DNA from: an uncultured Flavobacteriales bacterium
GTDB lineage: Bacteria; Bacteroidota; Bacteroidia; Flavobacteriales_F; PHOS-HE28
DNA: 64,000 bases
Assembly: GCA_937872175.1 (NCBI GenBank)
Contig: CALMPI010000052.1
Location: 1 to 64,000, forward strand
Direction of reading: 5' to 3'
In this document: positions 16,819 to 26,132 of the stretch, piece by piece
How the letters are laid out: every line of letters starts with the position of its first letter
How positions within the stretch are numbered: position 1 is the first letter of the stretch
Position numbers and translations under genes: made by a program
Notes under the pieces: generated by a model
Seen by the model: the letters and a program-made list of their open reading frames with translations, nothing else
What the model was told of the DNA's origin: nothing
Database searches by the model: none

Positions 16819-17596
16819 GCTCTTCGTCCCGGTGCTGGTGGCCACCGGCCTGCTGGTGCTGCTCTTCGCCGTTGTGGCCATGCTGCTGGTGGTGAACGCC
16901 AACCGCCGCCACCGGCACCGCGCCGAGCTGGCCGAGCTGCACCTGCAGCGTGATGCCGAGCTGCGCCGCGCCGAACGCGAGGCCACCGAGCACACCCTCA
17001 CCGAGGTGGGCCGCGAGCTGCACGACAACGTGGGCCAGCTGCTCACCGTGGCGCAGCTGGGCCTGCTGGACCATCTGGCCGATGCGGCCAAGGCCCATCC
17101 GCGCGTGGCCACCGCGCTGGAGGCCCTGGACCAGGGCATGGAGGAGGTGCGCCGCCTGGGGCGCAGCCTCAACCACGACCACTGGCGCCACCTGCGGCTG
17201 GCCCAGGCGCTGGAGCTGGAGGCCACCCGCCTGGAACGCCTCGGCAAAGCCCGTGTCCACCTGCGGATCAGCGACCCGATGCACGACCCCCCGGCCGACG
17301 CGAAGACGATCCTGTTCCGCGCCTTCCAGGAAGTGGTGGCCAACGCCTTGCGCCACAGCGGCGCCCGCACCCTCACCATCGCACTGGACGGCACACCGCC
17401 CACGCTGCGGGTGCACGACGACGGCCGCGGCTTCGATCCCGAGGCACCGCGAACGGGCAGCGGGCTCACCAACATCATCACCCGCTGCCGCCTCATCGGC
17501 TACACCGCCACCATCTACACGGCGCCCGGCGACGGGTGCAGCTGGACCTTCACCCCCGACACCGCCCATGACCCATCCCGTCGTCCTGGTGGATGA
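16796..17596 (+). CDS. NarL-type sensor histidine kinase
   Basis: This 266-residue kinase has one membrane helix (about residues 9-33), a coiled segment, and a HisKA_3 dimerisation domain with the phospho-acceptor H76 in RELHDNVGQ. The ATP-binding domain follows, with N183 (VVANALRHS), DDGRGFD (208-214) and GSGLTNI (221-227). I prefer the start at 16796 (MNTDPVHELF) to the longer frame because it gives a clean membrane N-terminus. It lacks any periplasmic sensor domain, so the signal may come from the overlapping membrane protein. Its last 29 bases overlap the response regulator start. Phosphate should pass to D56 of that regulator. Confidence 0.9.
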   Translation: MNTDPVHELFVPVLVATGLLVLLFAVVAMLLVVNANRRHRHRAELAELHLQRDAELRRAEREATEHTLTEVGRELHDNVGQLLTVAQLGLLDHLADAAKAHPRVATALEALDQGMEEVRRLGRSLNHDHWRHLRLAQALELEATRLERLGKARVHLRISDPMHDPPADAKTILFRAFQEVVANALRHSGARTLTIALDGTPPTLRVHDDGRGFDPEAPRTGSGLTNIITRCRLIGYTATIYTAPGDGCSWTFTPDTAHDPSRRPGG

Positions 17597-18230
17597 CCAC
17601 CACATGGTGCGCGAAGGCCTCGCCGCCACCATCGATGCCTTCGATGACTATGCCGTGGTGCTGCAGGCCGCCAACGGCCGCGAGCTGATCGACGCGATCG
17701 ACGGCATCCCCGATCCCGCCATCGCCATCGTGGACCTGCACATGCCGGTGATGGACGGCTACGCCACCATCGCCTGGCTGAAGGCCCACCGGCCGGCCGT
17801 GCTGCCCCTGGCCCTCACGTTCGACGCCAGCGAAGAGGCCCTGATGCGGGCGATACGCGCCGGCGCCCGGGGCTTCCTCGGCAAGAACGCGCGCAGTGCC
17901 GTGCTGAAGCATGCGCTCGACAGCCTGGTGCGCACCGGCTACTTCCAGACGAGCGAAGCCCGGCTGGAGCTGCTGGACCGCAACGGCGTGCGCTCGCGCA
18001 CCGAGCAGGAGCGCGACGCCATCCTCGCCCAGATCACCCCGCGCGAACTGGACCTCCTGCGCCTGGTGTGCTCCGACGAGGAGCTCACGTACGAACAGAT
18101 CGCCGGCCTCATGAAGCTATCGGTGCACACGGTGGACAACTACCGCGTGAACCTCTTCGAGAAGTTCGGCATCAAGAGCAAGGCGGGCCTGGTGCTCTTC
18201 GCCTACAAATGGCGCATCGTGGAGCCGTGA
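17568..18230 (+). CDS. NarL/LuxR-type response regulator
   Basis: This 220-residue regulator has a receiver domain with acidic pair D9-D10, phospho-acceptor D56 (IVDLHMP), T84 and K106. A LuxR-type helix-turn-helix follows (about residues 155-212: ITPRELDLLRLV...YEQIAGLMKLSVHTVDNYRVNLFEKFGI). The start at 17568 overlaps the kinase end by 29 bases. It should be activated by that kinase and bind DNA as a dimer. The targets are unknown. The protease at 18337 lies downstream and could be one. Confidence 0.92.
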   Translation: MTHPVVLVDDHHMVREGLAATIDAFDDYAVVLQAANGRELIDAIDGIPDPAIAIVDLHMPVMDGYATIAWLKAHRPAVLPLALTFDASEEALMRAIRAGARGFLGKNARSAVLKHALDSLVRTGYFQTSEARLELLDRNGVRSRTEQERDAILAQITPRELDLLRLVCSDEELTYEQIAGLMKLSVHTVDNYRVNLFEKFGIKSKAGLVLFAYKWRIVEP

Positions 18231-18336
18231 ACCGGCGCGTTCATTGTGCAGGGATCGTGAACATCTCCAGTGCGCTTCCTGCGCCAATGGGCTGATCCCT
18301 GCTTCTCTTCGCCACACCATCACCCTCCATACCCCC

Positions 18337-21300
18337 ATGACGATGAAGTGTCCTCCGCACCGGCGCGCGGTGCTGCTGTTCGCCGCCTTCTGTGGCCTGA
18401 CCGCCACCCCTTTGCTGGCCCAGCAGGCCGGCGGCCTTCCCGCCAACGGCTGCGGCTTCGACCACGGCCACCAGGAGCTGATGCGCGACGACCGCGGATA
18501 CCGGCAGCGTGTGCTCGACTTCAACGAGGCGGCGCGCGTGGCCCCTCCCGGCATCGAGCGCGACCTCAACACCTTCAAGGTGCCGGTGGTGGTGCACGTG
18601 ATGGACATCGGCACCGCGGCCACGGCCGTCACCGACGACCAGATCCGCGCGGGCATCAAGCTCACCAACCAGTACTGGCGCAAGGTGGCCGGATCGGCCG
18701 GTGACGGGTCGGGTGTGGACATGGGCATCGAGTTCGTGCTCGCCGTGCGCGATCCACAGGGCAACTGCACATCGGGCATCGACCGGGTGGACATGAGCGC
18801 CGTGGCGGACTATGTGAACTACGGCGTGGCCTACGACGGGGCGCTGGGCCTGCCGGACGCCGCGTTGAAGGCGACCCGCACCTGGGACCAGACGCAGTAC
18901 TACAACATCTGGCTGGTGGGCGAGATCGACAACGGCGGACCGGTGGCCGGCTATGCCTACTTCGCGGGCAGCCATGGCTCGGCCATCGACGGCACGGTGA
19001 TGCTCGCCGCCTACATGAACAGCAGCGTGCTCGCGCACGAGCTCGGCCACGCCTTCAACCTGTACCACACCTTCCAAGGCGACAACAACGGCACGCAATG
19101 CCCGGGCAACGGCACCTGCGCCGCCGATGGCGACCAGGTGTGCGACACGCCGCCGCATATCCGGCCGGCGAGCTGCAACCCCGCGGGCACCAACAGCTGC
19201 GACGGCAACTCGTCCAACAGCCTGCACCTGTACAACTACATGAACTACACGCCCTGCGCGGACAACATGTTCACCGCCGGCCAGCGCACCCGGGCCCAGC
19301 TGGCCATGACCAGCCAGCGCGGCTCCTTCCTGGCGGCGAACGGGAACCTGGCCCTGGTGCCGCCCGCAGCGCCGCAGCTCGACTTCATGGCCGGCGCCAG
19401 CCTGCTGTGCGGCACCGGACAGACCGTGACGCTCGAGGACCGTTCCTCGTGCCTGCCGAACACCTACCTGGACGATGCGGAGTTCCCCGGCATCACCTAT
19501 GCGTGGTCCATCACCAACGGCATCGTCACCTACAATTCCACCGCGCGCCGGCCCACCTTCACGCTCAACAGCACCGGGGTGTACAATGTGACACTTACCG
19601 TCACCACCGCCCTGGGCACCCATGTGCGCACCGAGAACGGCGTGGTGGTGGTGGCCGCAGCCCCGGTGGCCGCCTGCACCCCCACCACCAGCAACGCCTG
19701 CAACTGCGCACAGACCGTGAACAACGTGGTCTTCAACACCATCTCGAACGCGACGAGCACGATCAACAACGTGGCCTACACGGATCTCGCCTGCACGCAC
19801 AACACGGTGCTCGGCGCCGGAGGCACTTACCCGCTGTCCGTCACCATCCGCGCCGGGGGCAGCGGCGCCGAATCGCTGAACGGCTACATCGACTACAACA
19901 ACAACGGCGTGTTCGAGGACCCGGCGGAGCTGGTGATCTCCGGAAGCACACCGGCCAGCACAAGCGCCACGATCAATGCCAACGTCACCATCCCCGGCGG
20001 TGCGGTGACGAACACGCTGCTGCGCATGCGCCTCTACGGCGAGGCCGGCACGCTGAGCGCCAACGAGCGCAACTGCCTCGCCGCCACCTTCATCGGCGAT
20101 GTGGAGGACTACGGCGTGTACATCAGCACCAGCGTGGCCGGGGTGAGCATCGCCGCGGCGCCTGGCACCACCATCACCTACGGCACCAACGTCACCTTCA
20201 CCCCCACCCCGGTGAACGGTGGCGCGGCGCCCGTGTACACCTGGTTCCGCAACGGCGCGCCCGTGGGCACCGGCGCCACCTACGCGGCGAACGACCTGCT
20301 GCCGGGCGAGACGGTCCATTGCGAAATGGCCTCCTCCCTCGCGGGCGTCCTCTCCTCCCCGGCCCTGTCCAACACGCTCGCCATGACGGTGACCGGCCCG
20401 CCCCTGAGCGACTTCACCGCGGACCGCACGAGCCTGTGCGCCGGGGGCACCGTGACCTTCGACGACCTCTCGCTGCTGAGCCCCACCACCTGGAGCTGGA
20501 GCTTCCCGGGCGGCACGCCCTCCTCCTCCACCGCGGCGAACCCCGTGGTGACCTACACCACGCCGGGCACCTATGCGGTGACCCTCACCGCGTCCAATGT
20601 GAACGGCTCCGGCAGCACGATGACGAAGCCGGGATACATCACCGTGTTCGCCGCGCCCACCACGGGCTGCTCGGTGACCCGGACGGAAACGCCCGCCGTG
20701 AACATCGGCATCTTCAACGTGGCCTTCCACACCATCGACCACGCCACGGCGTGGGACGGCCCGGTGATGAACGACTACAGCTGTACCCAGATCGCCCAGC
20801 TGCAGCCCAACACGAACTATCCGATCGCGGTGACGGTGGGGGCCTTCAACACGCAGTGGGTACGGGTGTACATCGACTACAACGGCAACGGCGTGTTCAC
20901 CGATGCGGGGGAGCTGGTCTTCACGCCGTCCAACGGCACCGGCGTGCGCAGTGGCAGCTTCACCACGCCCGCAGCGCCCACCACGGGCGTGCTGCGCCGG
21001 ATGCGGGTGATCTCCGACTTCGTGAACACGACGCCCGGTCCCTGCACCAGCCCGGTGCAGTACGGCCAGGTGGAGGACTATGGCGTGGTCTTCACCCCGG
21101 CTCCGGGCATTGCGGTGGCGCCGCGCGTCCACCTGGAAGGTGCGTACAGCGCCACCACCGGCCTGATGAGCGATGCGTTGCGCAGCAGTGGTCTGGTGCC
21201 GCTCGCGGAACCCTACACGACGCTCGGCTATGCCTTCACGGGCGGCGGCGGTGAAAGCACCACGGCCCCGGTGCTGGCCGTCACCGGCAGCAACGCCATC

Positions 21301-21852
21301 GTGGACTGGGTGCTGGTGGAACTGCGCAGCGACGCCAGCCCCACCACCGTGCTGGCCAGCAAGGCCGCCCTGCTGCAGCGCGACGGGGATGTGGTGGGCA
21401 CGGACGGCACCTCGCCCGTCAGCTTCAGCCAGAGCGCCGGCACCTACCGCATCGCCATCCGCCACCGCAACCACCTGCCCGCGATGACGCTGAACGGCGT
21501 GGCGCTCTCGAGCTCGCCCGCCCCGGTGGACCTCACCGTGGGCACCACGGCCACCTTCGGCACCGACGCCCGCAAGAGCATCACCGGCACCTTCCCCGCG
21601 CTGGTCCTCTGGGCCGGCGATGTCACCTTCAACGGCCAGGTGAAGTACGCCGGTGGCGGCAATGACCGGGATCCCATCCTGGTGCGCATCGGCGGCACGG
21701 TGCCCACCAACACCGCCAACGGCTACTATCCCGAGGACGTGAACCTCAACGGCCAGGTGAAGTACGCCGGCAGCGCCAACGACCGCGATCCCATCCTGGT
21801 CAACATCGGCGGCACGGTGCCCACGGCGGTGCGGAACGCGCAGCTGCCCTGA
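18337..21852 (+). CDS. secreted M43 (pappalysin-type) metalloprotease with GEVED, PKD and dockerin-like C-terminal module
   Basis: This 1171-residue secreted protein has a signal peptide ending TPLLAQQ. The zinc site HELGHAFNLYH (residues 234-244, ligands H234, H238 and H244, catalytic E235) and a Met-turn region (MNYTPCADNMFTAGQRTRAQ) mark an M43 peptidase. Downstream are two GEVED-type domains (about 470-600 and 800-925, each with a YIDYNxNGxF motif) flanking a PKD domain (about 690-770, SWSFPGGTPSS). The recurring module that ends in two NGQVKYAG...NDRDPIL loops follows from about 930 to the end. There is no standard type IX sorting tail. A near full-length paralogue begins at 61194. Activation by pro-region removal is likely but not visible. 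Confidence 0.92.
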   Translation: MTMKCPPHRRAVLLFAAFCGLTATPLLAQQAGGLPANGCGFDHGHQELMRDDRGYRQRVLDFNEAARVAPPGIERDLNTFKVPVVVHVMDIGTAATAVTDDQIRAGIKLTNQYWRKVAGSAGDGSGVDMGIEFVLAVRDPQGNCTSGIDRVDMSAVADYVNYGVAYDGALGLPDAALKATRTWDQTQYYNIWLVGEIDNGGPVAGYAYFAGSHGSAIDGTVMLAAYMNSSVLAHELGHAFNLYHTFQGDNNGTQCPGNGTCAADGDQVCDTPPHIRPASCNPAGTNSCDGNSSNSLHLYNYMNYTPCADNMFTAGQRTRAQLAMTSQRGSFLAANGNLALVPPAAPQLDFMAGASLLCGTGQTVTLEDRSSCLPNTYLDDAEFPGITYAWSITNGIVTYNSTARRPTFTLNSTGVYNVTLTVTTALGTHVRTENGVVVVAAAPVAACTPTTSNACNCAQTVNNVVFNTISNATSTINNVAYTDLACTHNTVLGAGGTYPLSVTIRAGGSGAESLNGYIDYNNNGVFEDPAELVISGSTPASTSATINANVTIPGGAVTNTLLRMRLYGEAGTLSANERNCLAATFIGDVEDYGVYISTSVAGVSIAAAPGTTITYGTNVTFTPTPVNGGAAPVYTWFRNGAPVGTGATYAANDLLPGETVHCEMASSLAGVLSSPALSNTLAMTVTGPPLSDFTADRTSLCAGGTVTFDDLSLLSPTTWSWSFPGGTPSSSTAANPVVTYTTPGTYAVTLTASNVNGSGSTMTKPGYITVFAAPTTGCSVTRTETPAVNIGIFNVAFHTIDHATAWDGPVMNDYSCTQIAQLQPNTNYPIAVTVGAFNTQWVRVYIDYNGNGVFTDAGELVFTPSNGTGVRSGSFTTPAAPTTGVLRRMRVISDFVNTTPGPCTSPVQYGQVEDYGVVFTPAPGIAVAPRVHLEGAYSATTGLMSDALRSSGLVPLAEPYTTLGYAFTGGGGESTTAPVLAVTGSNAIVDWVLVELRSDASPTTVLASKAALLQRDGDVVGTDGTSPVSFSQSAGTYRIAIRHRNHLPAMTLNGVALSSSPAPVDLTVGTTATFGTDARKSITGTFPALVLWAGDVTFNGQVKYAGGGNDRDPILVRIGGTVPTNTANGYYPEDVNLNGQVKYAGSANDRDPILVNIGGTVPTAVRNAQLP
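21124..21849 (+). repeat. dockerin-like C-terminal module, copy 1
   Basis: Codes for LEGAYSATTGLMSDALRS through the two terminal loops (NGQVKYAGGGNDRDPIL and NGQVKYAGSANDRDPIL). Bases 21190-21788 look identical by eye to 43599-44197 in another gene. Confidence 0.9.
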
Positions 21853-21865
21853 GCTATTCTCCAGC

Positions 21866-21904
21866 AACGTTCGAAGCCCGGCGATGAGCCGGGCTTCGAA
21901 CGTT
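21866..21904 (+). terminator. rho-independent terminator after the M43 protease
   Basis: A 17-base-pair perfect stem (21866-21882 with 21888-21904) has a GATGA loop and is followed by further T residues. It lies 14 bases after the stop. The core arms AAGCCCGG/CCGGGCTT recur in the terminator after 31713. Confidence 0.85.
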
Positions 21905-22024
21905 TTACACCGTCACGATCCCACCCTTTTTACGAAGCAGATTAAGGAAAGGAAATTGTGGGGTTTGTCTGGTGAATGCCAAATGCAAAGGCTGCATGCC
22001 CATCAATCCAGTTCTTAAAGCTGA

Positions 22025-23665
22025 TCAGATCCCCGCCAAGGCAGCGCCGAGATCATCCTCTTCGCCTAATCCCAACTTCAACTTCAACCGGTACTTGGCC
22101 ACGCGCACGCTGGTGGGGGCGATGTGCCGAAGCTCGGCGATGGTGGCGTTGTTCAGGCCGGAGCGCACCATGCCGCACAGTTCCAGTTCCTTGTCCGTAA
22201 GGTCCGGCTGGCGCGTCCTCAACCGCTCGTAGAAGGCGGTGTTCACCACCTCCACTTCGCGGTACAGCCATTCACGCTGCTCGTCCACGCGCAACTGGGA
22301 CCGCACGTTGTCCTTGAGCAGTTCCACCTTCGCCGTCACCTCGGCCTTCACCGGCTTGGCGCGGATGATGTCACCTGCGGCATCCAATACCTCGCGCGTC
22401 CACTGCTGCTTGCGGTTCAGGTCCTGGGCGATCTGCTGGATGTCCTTCCGTTTGTTCGCCAGTTCGGTCTCCACCTGCTGTTTCTCCAGCTGCTTGCGGC
22501 GGATACGCGATCGGAAAAAGCCGGCCAGGGCGAGCAGGGATACCGTGGCAAGCACCCCTACGAGCCAGAGGATGATCGTGCGGGAACGGGTGCGGGCCTC
22601 CGCTGCGGTCACCCGCGCTTGGTCCAAGGCAGCTTGCGCGGCCAGTTCGGCCTTCATGCGCCGCACCCCGAAGGCGGTGACCGCCCCCAGGGTGGCCTGC
22701 CGTTCCCTGCGCCGAACCTGGTCCAGGCTGTCGTTCAGGGCGAGCAGCAAGCGGGAGGCGCGGGCCTCGCGCACCGGGTCACCCACGGCCCTCGCCAGCC
22801 GGTGGTCCAGCCGCAGCAGCTCCATCCGCGCCTGCTGCCGGATGCCTGCGGGCATCTGTGCCAGATCGGCCCGGAGCGCGTCCAGCACCGCCCCGGCCTC
22901 CAGGGGCTCATGCGCATCCAGCCAGAGCGAGGCCAGCTTGATGCTGTACCGCCGGTACCGGTCCATCAGGTCGATGTCGCTCGACCCGTGTGCGCGGAGC
23001 AGCGACACGTTCTGCGCCACCCACGCGCGGGCCTGTGCATCCTCCCCCCGTAGCAAGGCGGCATCGGCCCGGTTGTCGCGCTGGCTGAACTGGATGTCCA
23101 CCCACGGGTTCACCTGTCCTTGCTCCAGCAGGGTGACCACCGTATCCAGGTAGCGGTCGGCCAGGTCGGGCTCCCGGCGGTCCAGGTGCAGGATGGCCAG
23201 GTTGTTATACAGGCCGGCCAGCGTGTAGGGGTCGTGGCGCGGGGCCAGCCGAAGGCTCCACTGCATGTAGTGGGCCGCGCTGTCCCACTGCTGCTGGTCC
23301 AGGTAGCGGGCTCCGATGCCGGACACAGCCCGGGCGGTGCTCACCGTGTCGCCTCCATCCTGCGCGGCCTCCAGCTCCAGGTACATCTGCTCGAAGGCCA
23401 GTTCCTCCGCATTCAGCGTATACAGCAAGGTGCCCAGCTCGCGGTGGATGTCCCAGCGGACCATGGGGGAAGTGGAAGCGGTGATGGCGCCATCGGCGCG
23501 GAAGAGGAGTTCCAGCCGGCTCTCCACGCCGGCGGTATCGCGCACGTCCTGATAGCTTCGGAGTAGCGCTTCCGCCGCCTCAAGGGTGGAGGTCTGCTGG
23601 GCCTGTATGCAGGGTGGCAGGGCCACCATCCGTATAAAGGCGCTGAACAGCAGGACATTGCGCAT
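22025..23665 (-). CDS. membrane-anchored TPR regulator with C-terminal LuxR-type helix-turn-helix
   Basis: This 546-residue protein has a signal-like N-terminus (to about residue 23, ending IQAQ), a series of TPR-like helical repeats (about 30-330), a membrane helix (about 365-388, IILWLVGVLATVSLLALAGFF), a coiled coil (about 395-440) and a C-terminal helix-turn-helix (about 485-535: LTDKELELCGMVRSGLNN). This is the layout of Bacteroidota one-component membrane regulators that sense outside the membrane and bind DNA inside. It is divergent from the three fibre genes starting at 23815 and may control them. No kinase or receiver domain is present. Confidence 0.85.
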   Translation of the reverse strand: MRNVLLFSAFIRMVALPPCIQAQQTSTLEAAEALLRSYQDVRDTAGVESRLELLFRADGAITASTSPMVRWDIHRELGTLLYTLNAEELAFEQMYLELEAAQDGGDTVSTARAVSGIGARYLDQQQWDSAAHYMQWSLRLAPRHDPYTLAGLYNNLAILHLDRREPDLADRYLDTVVTLLEQGQVNPWVDIQFSQRDNRADAALLRGEDAQARAWVAQNVSLLRAHGSSDIDLMDRYRRYSIKLASLWLDAHEPLEAGAVLDALRADLAQMPAGIRQQARMELLRLDHRLARAVGDPVREARASRLLLALNDSLDQVRRRERQATLGAVTAFGVRRMKAELAAQAALDQARVTAAEARTRSRTIILWLVGVLATVSLLALAGFFRSRIRRKQLEKQQVETELANKRKDIQQIAQDLNRKQQWTREVLDAAGDIIRAKPVKAEVTAKVELLKDNVRSQLRVDEQREWLYREVEVVNTAFYERLRTRQPDLTDKELELCGMVRSGLNNATIAELRHIAPTSVRVAKYRLKLKLGLGEEDDLGAALAGI

Positions 23666-23710
23666 GGACGCGGGCGTGAGGGGTCAAGGCAAAGAAACGC
23701 CGGACACCCT

Positions 23711-23742
23711 CAAATTTAGAGTATGTATACGCTTTGTATACG
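23711..23742. promoter_or_regulatory. divergent promoter region with -7 element and GTATAC direct repeat
   Basis: On the minus strand TAAATTTG (23711-23718) matches the Bacteroidota -7 consensus TAnnTTTG and lies 46 bases before the regulator start at 23665. Next to it TGTATACG occurs twice (23724-23731 and 23735-23742), spaced 11 bases, one DNA turn, and each core GTATAC is itself palindromic. This looks like a regulator-binding site between the TPR regulator and the fibre genes. Confidence 0.5.
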
Positions 23743-23814
23743 CACGAAAATGGCGTTCGGTCGTGCGGTGCTCTATTCTCGCACCAGATAATAGAGCACC
23801 ATCCTGTACACGCC

Positions 23815-24918
23815 ATGAAACACCCGCTCCGGACCCCCTGCATCCCCTTCGTCCGGATGCTCACGCCAATTTTGCTCTTGTCTGGCATTCAGGCACTTGC
23901 CCAGACCCCCGAGGCCTTCCGCTACCAGGCCGTGGCGCGCGATGGCGGCGGCCAGCTGGTGGTGAACACCGCCGTGGGCGTGCAGTTCCAGCTGCACCAG
24001 GGCAGTGCCAGCGGTACGGTGGTGTATGCCGAAACCCACAGCCCCACCACCAACGCGCAGGGCCTCTTCACCGTGGGCGTAGGCGAGGGCAGCCCCACCA
24101 GCGGCACCTTCAGCGCCATCGACTGGAGCACCGGGCCCTACTTCGTGGAGGTGGGGCTGGACCCTGCGGGCGGCACGGCCTACAGCTCCATCGGTGTGCA
24201 GCAGCTGCTGAGCGTGCCCTATGCCCTGTACGCCACCAAGGCCGGCCCTCCTGGCAGTGCGGCGGGCGAGATCCGGTATTGGAACGGCACGGACTGGGTT
24301 TCGCTGCCGCCGGGTACCAATGGCCAGACGCTCACCTTCTGCAACGGCTCGGTGCGCTGGGGGAACTGCCCGGTGCAAGAGCGCCTGAACAACGGTGAAA
24401 CTCCCTGCGCCATCGCCAATAGCGGCATGCCGCTGGATTCGCTCTGGGGCAAGAGCTACCTGGGCGGGCTTATCGCCTACCTGGACCCCAACACTTGCCA
24501 GGGCTTTGTGGCCTCGATGACCAGCGACGTTAGTTATTGGGTGTATGGAAATTCTCAAGGGGCTGAATACGGGGATTGCCCGTTCACCCTCTTCGGCACA
24601 AGCACCGCTCTGTTCACGGGTGCGGCGAATTCGGACCTCATCGCCTCCTCGCCGTGCAATGACGGAAGTGCCGTCAATACCGTGCGGGGCCTCATAGGCC
24701 CCGCGTGGTCGTTGCCTTCGAAGGATGAACTGGCCCAGGTGTATGCCCACCTGCACCTGAACGGCTACGGTGGGTTCCTGGCGACCCCATACTGGAGTTC
24801 CTCAGAAAATGGACCCTCCTCAGCGTGGGCGATCGACTTTGCCAATGGGTCGAGCTTATCCGCAGGTAAGGATGACACTAATGCTTATTTCTGGTGCATG
24901 GGCGTCAAGTACTTCTGA
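23815..24918 (+). CDS. secreted fibre-like protein with DUF1566-type C-terminal domain, copy 1
   Basis: This 367-residue protein starts at 23815 with a signal peptide ending IQALAQ. The N-terminal domain (about 30-145; TPEAFRYQAVARDGGG to [12 protein letters not shown]) is the module shared by seven proteins in this window. A short GPPGSAAGEIRYWNG linker leads to a C-terminal domain with WSLPSKDELAQVYAHL and YWSSSENG, characteristic of DUF1566, a lectin-like fold often used for display or binding. No sorting tail is evident. It is the first of three tandem paralogues. Most of it is nearly identical to copy 2, except for one segment of about 185 bases (24521-24705). Confidence 0.85.
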   Translation: MKHPLRTPCIPFVRMLTPILLLSGIQALAQTPEAFRYQAVARDGGGQLVVNTAVGVQFQLHQGSASGTVVYAETHSPTTNAQGLFTVGVGEGSPTSGTFSAIDWSTGPYFVEVGLDPAGGTAYSSIGVQQLLSVPYALYATKAGPPGSAAGEIRYWNGTDWVSLPPGTNGQTLTFCNGSVRWGNCPVQERLNNGETPCAIANSGMPLDSLWGKSYLGGLIAYLDPNTCQGFVASMTSDVSYWVYGNSQGAEYGDCPFTLFGTSTALFTGAANSDLIASSPCNDGSAVNTVRGLIGPAWSLPSKDELAQVYAHLHLNGYGGFLATPYWSSSENGPSSAWAIDFANGSSLSAGKDDTNAYFWCMGVKYF

Positions 24919-25027
24919 AGACGAACACCGCAACACACCGATGAACCTCTCCCGCACCTGCTCCCCGCACCGCACGTACCGCCCCATGGCCGGCACCTGC
25001 CTGATGCTCACCCTGATGCTCTGGGCC
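24706..25027 (+). repeat. 322-base direct repeat joining tandem paralogues (partner 25898-26219)
   Basis: The end of copy 1, the 22-base gap and the start of copy 2 look identical by eye to 25898-26219, the end of copy 2, the gap and the start of copy 3. The offset is 1192 bases. It marks a recent tandem duplication or continuing gene conversion. Confidence 0.85.
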
Positions 25028-26110
25028 GCGCACGGCCTGGCCCAGACCCCCGAGGCCTTCCGCTACCAGGCCGTGGCCCGCGATGGCGGCGGCCAGCTGG
25101 TGGTGAACACCGCCGTGGGCCTGCAGTTCCAGCTGCACCAGGGCAGCGCCAGCGGTACGGTGGTGTATGCCGAAACGCACAGCCCCACCACCAACGCGCA
25201 GGGCCTCTTCACCGTGGGCGTGGGCGAGGGCAGCCCCACCAGCGGCACCTTCAGTGCCATCGATTGGAGCACCGGGCCCTACTTCGTGGAGGTGGGGCTG
25301 GACCCTGCGGGCGGCACGACCTACAGCTCCATCGGTGTGCAGCAGCTGCTGAGCGTGCCCTATGCCTTGCAGGCGAAGGAGGCGGACACGGCAGGGCACG
25401 CCACCACATCGGATACCGCCTCCTATGCCGCTCAGGCAGGCCCCCCGGGCAGTGCGGCGGGCGAGATCCGGTATTGGAACGGAACGGCCTGGGTTTCGCT
25501 GCCCCCAGGGAGCAACGGACAACCCTTGGTCTTCTGCAACGGTGCAGTGCGCTGGGGGAACTGCCCGGTGCAGGCACGCCTGAACAACGGTGAAACTCCC
25601 TGCGCCATCGCCAATAGCGGCATGCCGCTGGATTCGCTCTGGGGCAAGAGCTACCTGGGCGGGCTTATCGCTTACCTGGACCCCAACACCTGCCAGGGCT
25701 TTGTGGCCTCGATGAACGCTACCGAAGCTGTCTGGATGGTTCAAAGTTCTAGCTCGTCTAATCCCAGTGACTGCGCGATCACGTATTTCGGTACCTCCAC
25801 CGACCTGTTCACCGGCGCGGCGAATTCGGCACTAATCGACGCCCCCCCGTGCAACACAAATGCCGTCCATGATCTGCACGTTGTCGTAGGCCCCGCTTGG
25901 TCGTTGCCTTCGAAGGATGAACTGGCCCAGGTGTATGCCCACCTGCACCTGAACGGCTACGGTGGGTTCCTGGCGACCCCATACTGGAGTTCCTCAGAAA
26001 ATGGACCCTCCTCAGCGTGGGCGATCGACTTTGCCAATGGGTCGAGCTTATCCGCAGGTAAGGATGACACTAATGCTTATTTCTGGTGCATGGGCGTCAA
26101 GTACTTCTGA
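24941..26110 (+). CDS. secreted fibre-like protein with DUF1566-type C-terminal domain, copy 2
   Basis: This 389-residue protein starts at 24941 (MNLSRTCSPHRTYRPMAG), 22 bases after copy 1, with a signal peptide ending HGLAQ. It has the same shared N-terminal domain and DUF1566-type end as copy 1, plus an extra Ala/Asp-rich insertion (AKEADTAGHATTSDTASYAA, about residues 146-165) before the GPPGSAAGEIRYWNG linker. Its variable segment (25716-25897; NATEAVWMVQSS...) is unlike that of copy 1, while DNA on both sides is nearly identical. It is probably co-transcribed with its neighbours and exposed at the cell surface. Confidence 0.85.
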   Translation: MNLSRTCSPHRTYRPMAGTCLMLTLMLWAAHGLAQTPEAFRYQAVARDGGGQLVVNTAVGLQFQLHQGSASGTVVYAETHSPTTNAQGLFTVGVGEGSPTSGTFSAIDWSTGPYFVEVGLDPAGGTTYSSIGVQQLLSVPYALQAKEADTAGHATTSDTASYAAQAGPPGSAAGEIRYWNGTAWVSLPPGSNGQPLVFCNGAVRWGNCPVQARLNNGETPCAIANSGMPLDSLWGKSYLGGLIAYLDPNTCQGFVASMNATEAVWMVQSSSSSNPSDCAITYFGTSTDLFTGAANSALIDAPPCNTNAVHDLHVVVGPAWSLPSKDELAQVYAHLHLNGYGGFLATPYWSSSENGPSSAWAIDFANGSSLSAGKDDTNAYFWCMGVKYF

Positions 26111-26132
26111 AGACGAACACCGCAACACACCG

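Noticed and set aside
18241-21867. 1208-residue minus-strand frame opposite the M43 protease
   Set aside because: Rich in His, Gly, Arg and Val with no domains; a shadow of a GC-rich gene whose plus-strand product has clear motifs.
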